A stretch of DNA of 64,000 nt from Margaritifera margaritifera (Eukaryota; Mollusca; Bivalvia; Unionida; Margaritiferidae): positions 3,416,001 to 3,480,000 of the forward strand of contig JAQPZY010001659.1 of NCBI GenBank assembly GCA_029931535.1, in the 5' to 3' direction. Within the stretch, counting starts at the first letter, position 1; each line of letters opens with the position of its first letter. Shown here piece by piece: positions 1 to 47,039 of the stretch. Made by a program: the position numbers and the translations under genes. The notes below the pieces were generated by a model that was not told the origin of the DNA, made no database searches, and was given only the letters and a program-made list of their open reading frames with translations.

Positions 1-779
1 GGCTAAGTACCTGGGGGAGGGGGGATGGACCTTTGTGTCAATGTCAGTTGCATGCTAAAATTTGTCTTTCCATGCCCAGTATGTGTATATATGGTTATAG
101 GATGAGGTTCTCAATAGTTTCTAAGTTATGACCCAGGGGCTAAGTTCTGGGGAGCAGGGAAAGACAGCAAGATATCATTCAGGGTTCCCAGTCTTACATA
201 TGTTCAGGGTTCAATCTAGGATTCGCACTGATGGGCACATTTGGCCATCAAGATTTTTAAAAGGGGCCAACAAGAATTTTACAACAGTCACTACTTTTAT
301 TAATGACTCTGCAACTTGTTACTCTTTGAGTCTTTATTGAGGTAATGTAGGCCACTGGTAAATATTACATAATACATGTAACATCAACAAATAAAAAGCA
401 TGTGAGTGAAATAAAAGTTATATACATACACATATAATGAACTATATATCAGGGTTTACTTTACAAGATTCTTGGTGTTTTCTTTCTATGTTTAAGATCG
501 TAGAATAAAATTTACATTAACTTTCTTTGTAAGGCAGAGCAGATAAACATATAGTAACAAACACATGAAGGAGATGGAGAGAAAAAAAGAAATACACATA
601 AACAAATAATGAGCTATGTTATTATTATTCGTCATTTACATTACATGAATCATGTAGTACCTTTCCTTGTTTAAGCGCATACATTAAGAATTTACATATT
701 GAGTTCAATGTACGTTTGCTTCTACTTTGCAGTGCAGATAAAAACTTATCCTCTCAAGGGTTTACAAAAAAGATATTTA
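1..779. other. AT-rich intron/intergenic DNA, nothing recognised
   Basis: No exon, RNA gene or clear repeat boundary was seen. A 70-codon open frame at 128-340 (+) has no recognisable motif and is treated as chance. Confidence 0.4.
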
Positions 780-1720
780 GGTAAATACAGTTTATGAAGC
801 ACTTCAAAAGCTCTACACTCGCAAACAAAGTGGTATTCCATTTCAATATCACTTTTACAAACTAGACATATTCTTTCGTGGTATGGAGTGTGATTGTATC
901 TACCCATATTGACCCTAACATGTAGATAACTGCCTCTAAGCTTGCAAAATAAGCTAAGATAACAATGGACTTTCTATAATATCTAGATATGGTTTTTGGC
1001 TAAAGTCTCAATTAATTTGAAGACTCTTAATCTATCTAGTAATTCATTAATTTTTGCATTCCAGGTTTGTATGTCAATATCAGTGCATCTTTGCTTGAAC
1101 AATTTCATAAATATTATCTCATCTCCTACACCTTGGTTGTACCAAGCCTCTCCAAAACGATAATTGTGAGTATATATTTGATTTCATAAGCCCATATCTT
1201 AAAACCTGATGATTTTTGCGACAATTGTAGTTGTATATGAAAACAAATTCTTGGAAGTCTACTGTTTTGGATTTTGAGTATTTTCCACCAGTATTTTAAT
1301 GGCTTCATAATGTATGCTGATCTAAGACTGTTTCTCCCTAATTCACCCATAGCAAAACTGTTTGCAGTAGATTTTGCAAGTTTCAATACATATTTAGAGT
1401 AGTTTGTATGTACTCTCTCAGTGTCAAATGCATTACTAAATCCCCAAATTTCAGCTCCATAGGTTAGAACAGGCAGTATATTAGTGCCAAAAATTTTAAA
1501 CATTATGTCTACTAATAATTTTCCAAACCTAAGCAACTTGCCTTTGACTGAGAATAATACCTTAGATGCTTGTTCAGACAGGACCTTTTGGCATTTATAC
1601 CAAACACCATATGAAGAGAATACCAGGCAAGTTGTTACATGAATTACATAGAGAATAAATGTATCCAAAAATTGTGCTAAAAATAATAATAATTCCTCAA
1701 CAACAAAATACGGTATCATT
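780..1720 (-). pseudogene. Non-LTR retrotransposon (LINE) relic, reverse transcriptase C-terminal region
   Basis: The minus strand carries a 197-codon open frame (1126-1719) with landmarks of the thumb/C-terminal part of LINE reverse transcriptases: CQKVLSEQASKVLFSVKGK, then FGTNILPVLTYGAEIWGFS, then YSKYVLKLAKSTANSFAMGE and LGRNSL. After a stop and a frame change, 780-960 gives KLRGSYLHVRVNMGRYNHTP, then HERICLVCKSDIEMEYHFVC, which is the usual Cys/His-containing C-terminus of these proteins. The catalytic palm (YxDD) and endonuclease are absent, so this is a 5'-truncated copy. It is a relic inside or beside the kinase gene, in the same orientation as that gene. Confidence 0.75.
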
Positions 1721-1966
1721 TTGTACAGAGAATAAGAATGAACCTAAATTATTTTTATAATCCAAACTGAAGATCTTATTAATGACAGAGCAATGAATTA
1801 CAATTTATGTTCATTGTTCTACGATTCATAATTGATCACTGACAGGTTAATGATAATAAAATATAGATAAATTTGTCATGCTTATTGCTTGCTTGTGAGT
1901 AATAATTGTTACAGTACTTATAACTATTGGGTACATTGTCACAATTTATCTCAGTAATTCAACTAT

Positions 1967-2434
1967 TCAGGAAGACTCTTTCACAAACCAGTAGGCTGCA
2001 GTCATAGCACTCTGGTCAGCCAGATCCGTTTCTGACAAAACACTATTCACAGCAGAACTAAACTCACTTTGCATGGCAACCTCCATAACTGCACAGGCTG
2101 ATGTCTTTCTATTGTACTGGTTTGAATCTATTGTACTGGTTTTAAGTCACTGGTACCTCAAGTCAAAGAATGGTCCTTGTTTTGCTTAACACAGAGACAC
2201 ATGTCATGGTGTTTCTATCTTGATCATAAGCCAGACAGTGCCATGCAGGTTTTCTTAACCATCCATGTTGCAATTTTTATTGTAAGATTTTGACTGAACA
2301 TGATGTTCAGCAGATTCAACACTAATTGTTAGGGATCTCTTTGTTGCACCACTATTTTCATATTTTGGCAAACTGTTAGATAATCTTGCCAACTTCAGGC
2401 CCAAAAAATCAGCTATGTTAAGTTTGCTTTCTCT
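1967..2434 (-). pseudogene. Two protein-like open frames, unrecognised
   Basis: Two 60-codon stop-to-stop frames lie on the minus strand, at 2255-2434 and 1967-2146. The first reads with an amphipathic, coding-like composition (KLNIADFLGLKLARLSNSLP, later TISVESAEHHVQSKSYNK). The second ends in SETDLADQSAMTAAYWFVKE then two Ser and a stop. I do not recognise either. Their composition looks more like decayed protein than AT-rich noise, so they may be the 3' end of a pseudogene or transposon ORF with a frameshift between them. No splice-site or family evidence ties them to the kinase. Confidence 0.25.
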
Positions 2435-3779
2435 TCATATTTGATGACTTATCTTGTATATATAATAGGTTTCCTTGGCAAGTAAAGTGAAAGTGATCAA
2501 TATATCGAAAACATAATTGTCATAGCTGTGCAACTTGCTCTCATCATATTGACACACTTCAAGCTCATAGTATTTTGATAAGTGTCTTGCTGATATAAAT
2601 GCTTTAACCATAAATAACTGTACTTTTGAAGAAAAAAAAGTTAAGTGGTGGCATATTCAAATACCTGAAGTACGCAACTTTCAGTTTTTATGCTTTTAAT
2701 GTAAACTTAGTTTCAGTACGACCAACCAAAGTCTGCTAGATCAGCTTAAGGTTCTCATGTAGTATTATTATTTACAGCATGTCATATCCAAAAGTTTTAC
2801 ACCTTTTCAAAATGAATGATGTACTTTTACTTGGTCATATATAAGGTATGAAACCATCAGTCACGTTCCCTATTGAGCCCAATGACCTCATTAATCTTTA
2901 CTGTCAAGAGAAGCTGAGAAATACACTACACTATTCCAGCAATTTGCAACACTGTGAAAGACATTCTTTCCTGAGCTGATGGCAGTAGATAGGTTTGTTG
3001 ATTACTTCTACTGAAAATACTGGCATTTAATAATGTAATTCAGCTGTGAAAACAAGGGATTTAAAACGGAGATAAATTATTTTACAAGCCAGGTGTGAAT
3101 CAAAGTTCAAAAACTGCAGTTGTCTGACTTTTCCTAATTTAAAAAAAAAAACTGACTTGTTTTGGACAAACCACTTGGAAAGTTTCAGTGCTTGGTAGCC
3201 AAACCAAGAATTTCGCTTGTCTCAGATGTCAGACTATGGGCATGCTTGGCCCTCCTTTGAAAGAAAATATGAATTCTAAAAATGTTGAGCCACCAATCAT
3301 AAACTTTTCTTGCCAAAAATGATGATTACACACATTTTATTTTTTCCCTTCAAATTTGCTGAAAAAATGGCTTATTTGCCCTAGAAAGACGAAGTTAGCA
3401 GTTCTGCCATTTTGAAGCTTGATTCAACTATGTATTACTGCATATAATTTTTTCTAAGTTATCCTTTATATACAAACATTAATAATACTTCATGCTGCAT
3501 CACTCCTTTGCATTTCTATCAATACGAATGAAAACTGTCAGGCAAAGCACGCCAGCTTTCTTGATCACCTTTACAGTTCTATGACTATTCTGTAGAGGTC
3601 AGTAATTTTGTGTAGGGAACTGAATTCTTAAATCCGCAGCCAACATCACCATTATGCAGCTGTCAGCACTTGAAGTGCTTGACAACAACAAAAACCAAAT
3701 TGATGGGCCATCGATTTATGACATACAATACATCAGAAGTTTACATTATATCTGATAGATTTAAAGGAAGCTTTCTTAC
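2435..3779. other. Intronic AT-rich DNA, nothing recognised
   Basis: This lies downstream of kinase exon 5 on the minus strand. No further kinase exon (YRAPEM or the DIWALGC region) could be found by eye, and no other gene or repeat boundary is evident. Confidence 0.4.
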
Positions 3780-38298
<34,519 letters not shown>

Positions 38299-38773
38299 GA
38301 CGGGTCATCGATTTTTGTCACACAGGTCGTCAGCTTCTCTCCTGTAGTTAACACAAACCATTCCCAATAAACAAAGAGTCACTTTTCATAGTCTCTCTAT
38401 TCAATTTCTCGTACTGTCCACAATGTTGTAAACACACTTTAGATACAATAAGTTGTCCACATCTAGCGCACCTGATACATCAATAACGATGGTACCTCTA
38501 AAATCTCGTTTTCCAAGTAAAGTCACGTGATTTCGATGACGCTATTTTGTTGTGGTTCCGTTAGTCTTATTATGTATGTAATAATCTAATCAATGTCGCG
38601 AGGAAAAACAGTGTTTATAAATCAATCTGTGGTATAAAAGGCACAAAGAGCTCCAATTAGTCAGCTATTCTGAACTTATATGCCGGAGGGTCGATGAAAA
38701 CCCGCGAGACTTTGTGAAAAGTCAAGTTTTATATTCGACGGATGAAAGAGAAGTTTGTAGCGGACTAGGTCGT

Positions 38774-38777
<4 letters not shown>
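38299..38777 (-). promoter_or_regulatory. Kinase 5' UTR and putative promoter region
   Basis: This stretch lies directly upstream of the kinase start codon. It is richer in CpG than its surroundings around 38480-38760, with a CACGTG E-box at 38524-38529 and a CRE-like TGACG at 38537-38541. No clear TATA box is seen. A possible non-coding splice acceptor (TTAACTACAG) on the minus strand near 38340 would allow a separate 5' UTR exon. The transcription start site cannot be placed from sequence alone. Confidence 0.4.

Positions 38778-38806
<29 letters not shown>
38778..38806. repeat. A29 homopolymer
   Basis: A 29-base A run just upstream of the putative kinase promoter. It might be a relic of a retroposon tail or a nucleosome-excluding tract. 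Confidence 0.9.
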
Positions 38807-39418
38807 CATACCTGTGTACAGTTTTGCATATTAAATCTGTATTAATCTACCATAACTTAGACTCTTACAAGGAACACATTTTAATACATATTTTTTTAAA
38901 ACTGAGTTGACGGCTGGCCCCTAGAAATTGTCGGGCCTCTGGACAATTGCCCACCCCACCCACCCCTATCGGCAGGCCTGTCATGGTGTAAAAGGAGAAT
39001 GATGTATGGAGACGCAGCATGGGCCTGTCGCTCAAGTCTCTAACTCCTCTTAGTAGTATAGTGTGACACTTGAGGGACAAGAGGCATCCTATGTTAAACA
39101 GGTAAACAAATTATAGGGACCAGGTGAATTTAACATGGACAAAAATTCGGTCTGTTTGGTGGAGAAATGTAACATGATGGGTCTATCTCGTATTTTACGG
39201 AAATGAATATACATCGTAGGTTTAACATGAACGATCGGTGATTACAGGGACAAGAGGTAATTAACATTTAGCACCCATTTGTTTTGGTTTATAACGACAA
39301 GGGGAAATCCTATGTTAAAAACATCCATTGATTTAACATACACTATGACTGAGATAGTGCTGGAATACCCACTAGGCAGACTTAGCACGTGCTTATGGCA
39401 CCAGCAAAGCAGGAGCAC

Positions 39419-39424
<6 letters not shown>

Positions 39425-39451
<27 letters not shown>
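39425..39451. repeat. (GA)n microsatellite
   Basis: An uninterrupted GA run followed by an A run. Confidence 0.95.
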
Positions 39452-39454
<3 letters not shown>

Positions 39455-39486
39455 AAAATTACGGTTTTTTTTATTTAATTACATAT

Positions 39487-39500
39487 GGGGGGGGGGGGGG
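39487..39500. repeat. G14 homopolymer
   Basis: An uninterrupted run of 14 G, potential quadruplex former. Confidence 0.9.
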
Positions 39501-39968
39501 CACCATAATATTTTTAGTGCTTTGGGCCTCTGAATGTCTTAATCCGGCCATTCACTGACCAGCACACAGTGATCTACTATCCAAAACACCCCACACCTAC
39601 CATGTGTTGGCCTATATGGGGTCTAACGGGAATTAACATACGTGGGTCTGTCTGGCCTCTAACAGAAATCTTATGTTAAAAATATCCATAGGTTTGACAT
39701 GATGAGTGAGTATAGAGACATGTAACGTTAACATTAGGCCTCCACTTTTGTGTAATTCTGGGGACAAGGGGAAATCCTACGTTAAAAATTTGTCCATAGG
39801 TTTCACATGAATGGTGGTTATAGAGACAAGTCGAAATTAACATTAGGCCACCTATTTTTTGTGAGATTCTATCGACAAGGGGAAATCCTATGTTAGAAAT
39901 GTTCATATGTTTATCCTTTATAGAGATAGGTACATTATAAAATGTGTGTGTGAAAAACAGAGAGAGAG

Positions 39969-39979
39969 TGTGTGTGTAC

Positions 39980-40042
<63 letters not shown>
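39969..40042. repeat. (TG)n microsatellite
   Basis: About 37 TG units with one ACA interruption. Confidence 0.95.
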
Positions 40043-40045
<3 letters not shown>

Positions 40046-40138
40046 ATATCATCCTTATTTTATATTTTATCAAGACATAGAAACTTACATTTTTGGGAGT
40101 ATATTCTCCTGAATAAAATCACAATTACATTTTTCAAA

Positions 40139-41290
40139 CACATACCAAAAGTCTTTTTTCCAGTAATGTTTTGCGTCGGTATATGTTCTGATAGGAATAC
40201 AAGGTGATGTTAATCGAGAAAATACATACAGTATTGAGTACACACAGTAAAGGAATTCAATCTTTGTAATCTCACATTACTGAATTGAGTGGATACTGCA
40301 TTTCTTCTCATAAAGTCGATGATATCGTCTTGCAGGGGAGGTAATCAATAGGAATCCAAATATTCCATATTGGTCATGCTTGGTACAATTCAACATATTC
40401 CCTTTCCCATATGGGTAAGCTGAAACCAATGTCTCATTTTGGTCCACTAACAAAAGCGCGACATTCATATAAAGGTAGTCCTTCCACTGAGAAACCAATG
40501 CATTCCTTAACAGTTTTTTCTTTCTTTTTTTTCACCGAAATTAACCTTTTCTCCGGACTTGTGAAAAAAATATTTATTTCTACCCCCTGACAATTTTGTG
40601 TCATTCATTACTATAATAGCATGTTTCAAAGTTTAAAAGATGCTACCCTTTGATTTTCCAAATCCCACATGATTAAAAACATGTTTTTGAATTGCATGGT
40701 GATATTGTTCCATTTCTATGATTTCTAAATATGAACGTCTTTTTTTGTAACAAGAAAGTGAAGGTAGTCCAAATCCACCCATGTTCCTATGCTGTTCGAA
40801 TCCCTCACTTTGTCATAAGAAGGTGATGTTGTTAGTCCATACCCACCAATGTTTCTAATGCTGTTTGAGTCCCTCACTTTGTAATAAGAAGGTGAGGGTG
40901 GTAATCCAAACCCACCAACGTTTCTAATGCTGTTTGGATCCGCGGTATAATATAATGTTCTGGATTGGGTTTATATACATATGTATATTCCCGCAAATTA
41001 GATATACAATCAAATTTCAAAAACTCGTCCCAAAAGTCCATTTTTTCTGTAATTTTTTTTTTCTCAGTACATATTCTAATATACTATTGTGACATGCACA
41101 CATAGGAATTTTTGTAAAATCTCACAAAACTAAATTGCGTAGATACATCGATAATACTTTTTTTCAAAAGTAGATGTAATGTTTTGCATCAGTACATGTT
41201 TTAATACACTATTATCACATACACACATAGGAATCATGGTAAAATCTCACAGGATTGAATTGCGTCGATACAACTGTAATACTATTTTCC
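40139..41290 (+). repeat. Dispersed 130-bp units and a 3-copy 78-bp minisatellite
   Basis: Units near 40139-40311, 41029-41159 and 41160-41285 share AGTACATATTCTAATA-type text, CACACATAGGAAT, TAAAATCTCACA and GAATTGCGT.GATAC. Between them, 40753-40940 holds three copies of TAAGAAGGTGA..GT.GTAGTCCA, CCCACCAATGTTTCTAATGC and TGTTTG.GTCCCTCACTTTGT. Confidence 0.65.
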
Positions 41291-42589
41291 AGTCCTCGAT
41301 GGAATGTTTTCATTAAAACTCCGCTGTTTTACTGTCAGCTAGTTGCACCTGCCAATAAAATAATCCAAGTTCAGTCCAATTTTCATTCATCAATTTTTGA
41401 CAAATTTACCAAATGCCACCCTAGCTTGATAAGCACACCGACTAACTATGAACTTACTCAAGGCACGGAGTAAATATTTGTTGCGACTCTATGTGGCGGC
41501 GATTTAATAGCATATGAGGCAGATTCAATTGTTAAGTTGTAAAACAAAACAACAAAAAAAACAAAAAAATGCAAAAAAAATTAACCAATTGGTAACATAT
41601 TCTGACCGACGTTTATCCAAAATCAGGTCATTTGTTACAAAAATCAAATTTTGCCTTATATATTGAAGACACGCAGCGGAAATATTACTTATGAACTAGT
41701 TTTTTGTTGTTGTTGTTGGGGTTTTTTTTGTGTTTTTTTTAAAGCAGCAATATTTGGTTACATCTGTCAAACTAAAGATTTTTGCCTTTATGAAGTTAAG
41801 ATTTTTTTTTTCTTCTGGTAAAGTTATGTGCACAACTAATGTTAGTTCATTTCTCGTGACACATGGGATATACATTTTGTTTTCGCCAAGCCAAAGATTG
41901 ATTGATTGTAACATGTTTCGGTTCGAGTTTCAAAGCAGCCAAACTAAACTCTAGTTGTAGTATGGTGAGTGAAATGTACTCTATGAAGAAACACCTAAAG
42001 ATTGAGAGACAGACAGAGACAGAGAGATCAACTCCGTATTTTTTTTTTCAAAATCCACGACCCTTTTTAAGGCCCGCTTCCTTTAGATAGCCTATTCGTA
42101 AGAGGCTACCATTTTCAGGATTTATAGTGACAATGTTAAAAAATGTTCATAGGTTTAACATTATGGGGCTCTAGTTGACATTTATGCCGACGAGAGCACA
42201 TCATTGTTAGAAGTGGTTGACCTCAATTGGGACCCTATGACCTTTAACAGTAATTAACAATACGCCTTAGGTTTTTGTTTGAGTCTCTATTGATAACGGG
42301 AAATATAATGTTAAAGCTACACGGACTATTCAACATGCCATTAGGAGTGACCATCACCCACCCATATACTGACCACACAGGGTATGGTGTAAAAGAAGGG
42401 TTATAAAAAATTAAAAAAAATAGAATTTAAATCCCTTATAAATAAAACTACCTTCCCTATCCTTAGACCACCCTATGATCCCATGCTTTGATGAGAGAGA
42501 GAGAAATGCAAAACAAACAACAACAAAAAATCCCAATTAACACCATTTTATAATAGGCCACTGGGTATTGGTCAGTAAGTGTAGTTTTA

Positions 42590-43270
42590 AAATGACACCC
42601 GTTTAACCCCATAGTGCCATCCCATGTTAAATTTCCATTAGACGCTATAGTGCCATTCCCATGTTAAAATCGCGTTATATTCCGTAGTGCCATTCCCATG
42701 TTAAATTCGCGTTCGATGTCATGTTGCCATTCCCATTTTAAATTTCCTTTAGACTCCAAATTGTTATCTGAATGTTAAATTCCCGTTAGACTCCCAAGTG
42801 TCATTTTTGTAATGGCGGCTTGATGTTAATTCCCATAGACCCCCGAGTGTAATTTCTGCAATGGCGGCCTAATGTTAATTCCCATTGTCGCCAAAGTGAC
42901 ATTTATGTCACACTACAATGGGTAGCGGCTTAGTGAAAGAATACAAACCTAGCCTAGCAAAAAATTCTGAGCCTTACTTGGGCTTCTTAAAAGGATTATA
43001 ACGGATATGTTTTTGTATGAGAAGGCTATTTTTCTCCGCCATGTGACATGTCCACGTTAAATTCCTGTTAGAGGTCAGAGTGTACCACGTATGTTAAACG
43101 TACGGCGTAATCTTAGTTCCCGTTAGAGGTTAGAGTGACCCATAATGTTACAATGTTACATTTCCCGCCAGACAGACCCATCATGTTACAATTTTGCATT
43201 TCCCGCCAAACAGGTCCATCATGTGAAACCTATGAACATTTTTGTCCCTGTTAAATTCCCATAGACCCCA
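42590..43270 (-). repeat. Right arm of the inverted repeat complex
   Basis: Read on the minus strand the units give GGGAATTAACATTAGGCCGC, TTTAACATGGGAATGGCACT and GTAACATGATGGGTCTGTC. These match left-arm text such as GAAATTAACATTAGGCCACC and GTAACATGATGGGTCTATC. It is more diverged than the left arm. Confidence 0.55.
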
Positions 43271-43619
43271 TAATTAGTGGCGGCGCAAGGGTTAGAGGCT
43301 CCAGGGGGCAATGCTCTTTAGTGGCGCCCCTACTTTGCCACAGAGAATAGTTTTCATGTCACTTGCCAACCTCCCTCCTCCTAAATATAAGTTTTGTTAA
43401 GAATTGCCCCTGTTACATCAAGGTGGCAACCGAGGGCAATTGTCCCCCACCCACGACACCCCCACTGCCAATAATCCACAGACCCTATTTAATATAGGAT
43501 ACTCTTTAGACCCCATATCGCCACATACAACAGCTGATGATGATGAAATACGATGCTGACGATGATGTGTTGCTTTTGCATGCTCATTATCATTATAATA
43601 TTCCATGGTCTATACTACA

Positions 43620-43757
43620 GTGTTTTCCGCAATTGGAGTAAAGTGCCTTGCCCAAGGACACACCATGCAAGCTGACCAGAGCTGGGAGGATTCGATCCCG
43701 CACTCTTTTGGTCGTGAGTCAAGCACGCTAACCACTGACGAACAGCGGCTCCTTGTT
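43620..43757 (-). repeat. tRNA-derived SINE-like fragment
   Basis: The minus strand reads CAGTGGTTAGCGTGCTTGAC (A-box-like) and GGGATCGAATCC (B-box-like), spaced as in a tRNA promoter, followed by GTGTGTCCTTGGGCAAGGCA. It cannot fold as a functional tRNA (acceptor stem and spacing fail), so it is read as a SINE head. The CTTGCCCAAGGACAC block is common in animal SINEs and related repeats. Confidence 0.5.
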
Positions 43758-44421
43758 TGAAGGTAGTGACTTAAAGAAACGATATAACATATCGAAACAA
43801 TTTAATTCTTTGCTGTTGATAAATTTGACAGTCAAAGAAAAAGTTGGTTGAAGTGTGAAACTTGAATCCACATAAACAAGAGGGGTCATGTTTTACAAAG
43901 CTGCTCTGTATCTCAATATAGTTCAAATGATATACAATTTTTGTTGGCCTCGACTAAAATATGAGGGTTGCCTTTTCAATATTGTTACGACTCTAGGTCT
44001 TAAAAATATGTAACAGAAAGAAAGTGAAACCAACAATGTAAGTAATATCAACAAGTAATTTATTTGCAGACTATTAAAGTGAACATTCAAGACACTTACA
44101 ATTTGTGAGTTAAATTACAAATAATCCTACATGTCCTAATCACAAGTTCAAAATAATAGAATGTTCCGAATTAATTCCAATAGACTTGAATGTCCTGATG
44201 TACCACAAAAATGTAATCCCGAATGTATTTACATAAATCCCCAAAATCATATATTAATCCAAAAGTCTATGAGCACTTTAGTATTTCCAATGAATATTGT
44301 AAATAAACAATTCCTCCCAAATTATATCTGATTTCAACAACACAACTAAAATAGATTCTTACAGACTGATCTTTTAGAACCAAAATTTTAGAATAGGAAC
44401 GAATTTGTTTACAAAATTATG

Positions 44422-44426
<5 letters not shown>

Positions 44427-44497
<71 letters not shown>
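44427..44497. repeat. (AT)n microsatellite
   Basis: A 71-bp uninterrupted AT run. Confidence 0.95.
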
Positions 44498-44500
<3 letters not shown>

Positions 44501-44504
44501 GCCT

Positions 44505-44615
44505 ACATGACCTATGTCACAAAAGTCTAATTGCAAAATGTCTATGAAAATACTGGCCTACCTGACATATGTCACAAAAGTCTCATTGCGAAATGCCTTT
44601 GACAATACTATGTAA
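44505..44615 (+). repeat. 60-bp tandem duplication
   Basis: Two copies of CCTACATGACCTATGTCACA, AAAGTCTAATTGCAAAATG and ..TGAAAATACT, next to the AT run. Confidence 0.85.
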
Positions 44616-44917
44616 ACAATTGTACAAAAGTTAAGTATGTATTTTAAAATAACCATACAACTTACATTCATAGACAAAAGTTAAGTATATAAACATCATA
44701 CATAACAATATTAAGTCGAATATCATGTTTGAACACGCCCATGGATGGAGATTCACAGCATTCCAAATGGATGGAATTGCAGGGTTTAATTATACTAGGA
44801 AAGAAAGAAGAAAGGAGTTTGGGTTATGCTCCAGAGTTTTCACAAAATTTCACTTCCTCACACGTATGTCGTCTGCACGATGTGCAATCTTTGGAGTGGA
44901 ACCTCGAGCCTGAGCGG

Positions 44918-45112
44918 CCTGGAAGTTATCTGATGTCTATCACGAAGTGTTGTCACGGCCTGGAGGTTATTTGATGTCTATCACGAAGTGTTGTCACGGC
45001 CTGGAGGTTATTTGATGTCTATCACGAAGTGTTGTCACGGCCTGGAGGTTATTTGATGTCTATCACGAAGTGTTGTCACGGCCTGGAAGTTATTTGATGT
45101 CTATCATGAAGA
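44918..45112 (+). repeat. 41-bp minisatellite, 4.8 copies
   Basis: The unit CCTGGAGGTTATTTGATGTC then TATCACGAAGTGTTGTCACGG is repeated almost without change, with phase kept exactly over 164 bp. Confidence 0.95.
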
Positions 45113-45358
45113 GTAGTTTGATACTTCCTCTGCAAGAGGAGGAAGAATTTCCAACAAACATGGTACGGCCGGACCATTCACAGTTTTAAAGAACATAGAT
45201 AATTTTTACACATTTCATCTTGATTTTAAAGAGTATCATTTAGTTTCAAAGTTAAGAGAGTTTCTATAGACACAGACTGGCAAATTCTATTAATGTTATC
45301 AAGCATTCTCCTGTAGAATCCAGGGATAGCGCTTTCCGCTCTGTATGGCGTATATTTC

Positions 45359-45362
<4 letters not shown>

Positions 45363-45449
<87 letters not shown>
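45363..45449. repeat. (AT)n microsatellite
   Basis: An 87-bp AT run with one G interruption, prone to extrude as a cruciform. Confidence 0.95.
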
Positions 45450-45550
45450 GAGATAAAACCTGACAAACAAAAGTGTAAAACTGGTGTGAGACCAGCCCAG
45501 ACGCTTTCGGAATCGAACGATTCCTTTTTCAAGGGCACAAAACCACAAAA

Positions 45551-45552
<2 letters not shown>

Positions 45553-45616
<64 letters not shown>
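45553..45616. repeat. (GT)n microsatellite
   Basis: An uninterrupted GT run of 32 units. Confidence 0.95.
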
Positions 45617-45618
<2 letters not shown>

Positions 45619-46334
45619 ATCAGATTGTAGGTGATTGTAAACACATTTAGAAACAATTCTTTTTAAGATTTTTTCAAGATTTTCCTAGAGCACTCAACGG
45701 AGATACTGGTCGATTGTTTGACGGATCAGATTTCCATTCTGGAATATGGCTATAACAGTAGCCATTTTTCACTGAGATGGGAAATAACCTGCACGAAGAG
45801 ACTGTTGATAAATTAAATGCAATGGAAGTATAATACTTGTGCTAATACGTATTGTAGCATTTGACTGGCTATCAGGTCCTGCTGCTTTATTGGTATATAA
45901 AGACGATATGGCATAAATATAACACAATATTACTTATGTTTTAAAAAAGTGCGGATAATAATGAGAAAAAAGTCGTTTACAACTGTACATTTTTCGAAGT
46001 TTGAAAAGGTAAGTTTATAAGGAAGAGAAACAGTATTGAAATTATCAGAATTTGTAACCAAAGCTCTTGTCAACTCCATAGAGGATTTCAAGCACATTCT
46101 TTTCAAAATATCGAAATTATCAAGATTTCAACAAAAGTTTCTTCATATTCTTAACTTTGTTTTGTTGATTTATGTATTTCCTTCAGACATTTTGAGTTTT
46201 ATTTGTGAAAAGTTCAACAGTCCTTTTTTATTTTAGATTAAAATCAAATTTTGTTTGTCTGCCTTACTGTAATAATCATTCTGGGATAGTTTGGTGTGTG
46301 TGTTTTGATATCTTAGTTTTCCCTTTCCAAACTC

Positions 46335-46429
46335 CACATTAATGTCATATCTAAATTATTGCAGCAATCCTTATGTGAGAAACGTTACCCTAAAATAATT
46401 CTTCTAATTATATATATATATATATATAA
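46335..46429 (+). repeat. Direct repeat copy 1, next to an AT run
   Basis: TGTCATATCTAAATTATTGC, AGCAATCCTTATGTGAGAAA and CGTTACCCTAAAATAATT recur at 47701-47775, and both copies run into or lie just before an (AT)n tract. Here the AT run is 46409-46429. Confidence 0.8.
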
Positions 46430-47039
46430 TGCGTCATCATCAGAAACGGAACGTTCAGTTTTCTCAACACAACGATAAAGAACATGCACATGGCAGTTGT
46501 AAGTATTGGATTGAGCAACGATTCTGTTCTTAGAGTTATATTCTTGTAGGTTCAGAGATCCAGTTAGACAAATCGTAATATAATTAAGTTAGATCATATA
46601 ACGGTGACCCCGGTGCATTTGGAAGCAAATTAACGTTTAAATCTCCAGTTCTGATCATTATGAGGAAACGTACGTGCAGCGGTCTTGCAGATTGACGGAA
46701 GGAACAAATGGGATTCAAACGTAATTCAATCTCCGCAGTTTCTCTCCGACAATTAGGGGACAATAATTATTACAATTAGTTTCTTTTCGAACATAACAAG
46801 TAATAGCGAGGTTCTGTGTGATACTGTGGTTATCGAATATCTTAATTTATTGCAATCAACTGCACTTTGCATGGCGGCCGTGATAGGAAAGCAATGGCTT
46901 CCATTTAAAAGATTTGTTGCATTTATGACATTCATGACTTGGCTATGGTCCATCTCTTCATTTTGTGAAGTACGTGTTTCTTATTGCACTAATATTTGCT
47001 GGCAGATGTAGCATGTGAACCTTATCTGTCAATCCGTCT

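Larger units (their letters stand above)
39060..39930 (+). repeat. Left arm of an inverted repeat complex, diverged 110-bp units
   Basis: The units contain GACAAGGGGAAATCCTATG, TTAAAAA, CCATAGGTTTAACATGA and GAAATTAACATTAGGCC. Related text occurs in the opposite orientation at 42590-43270, so the two blocks are arms of a large, decayed inverted repeat. Confidence 0.6.

Noticed and set aside
3772..3779. In-frame TAA right after the DFG exon, suggesting a truncated kinase
   Set aside because: The TAA is part of the GTAAGA splice donor; the exon ends two bases into the codon, as in the family.
43275..43470. Possible small TIR element (AGTGGCGGCGC ... CCCCCACTGCC)
   Set aside because: The two ends match for only a few bases and no target duplication is visible.
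43620..43757. Possible tRNA gene
   Set aside because: A- and B-box-like text is present but the acceptor stem does not pair and the arms are not tRNA-like; treated as a SINE head.
45264..45656. Open frames of 130 and 101 codons on both strands
   Set aside because: They are translations of (AT)n and (GT)n microsatellites (TH, YI and CV runs), not genes. The same holds for 39944-40207 and 63349-63653.
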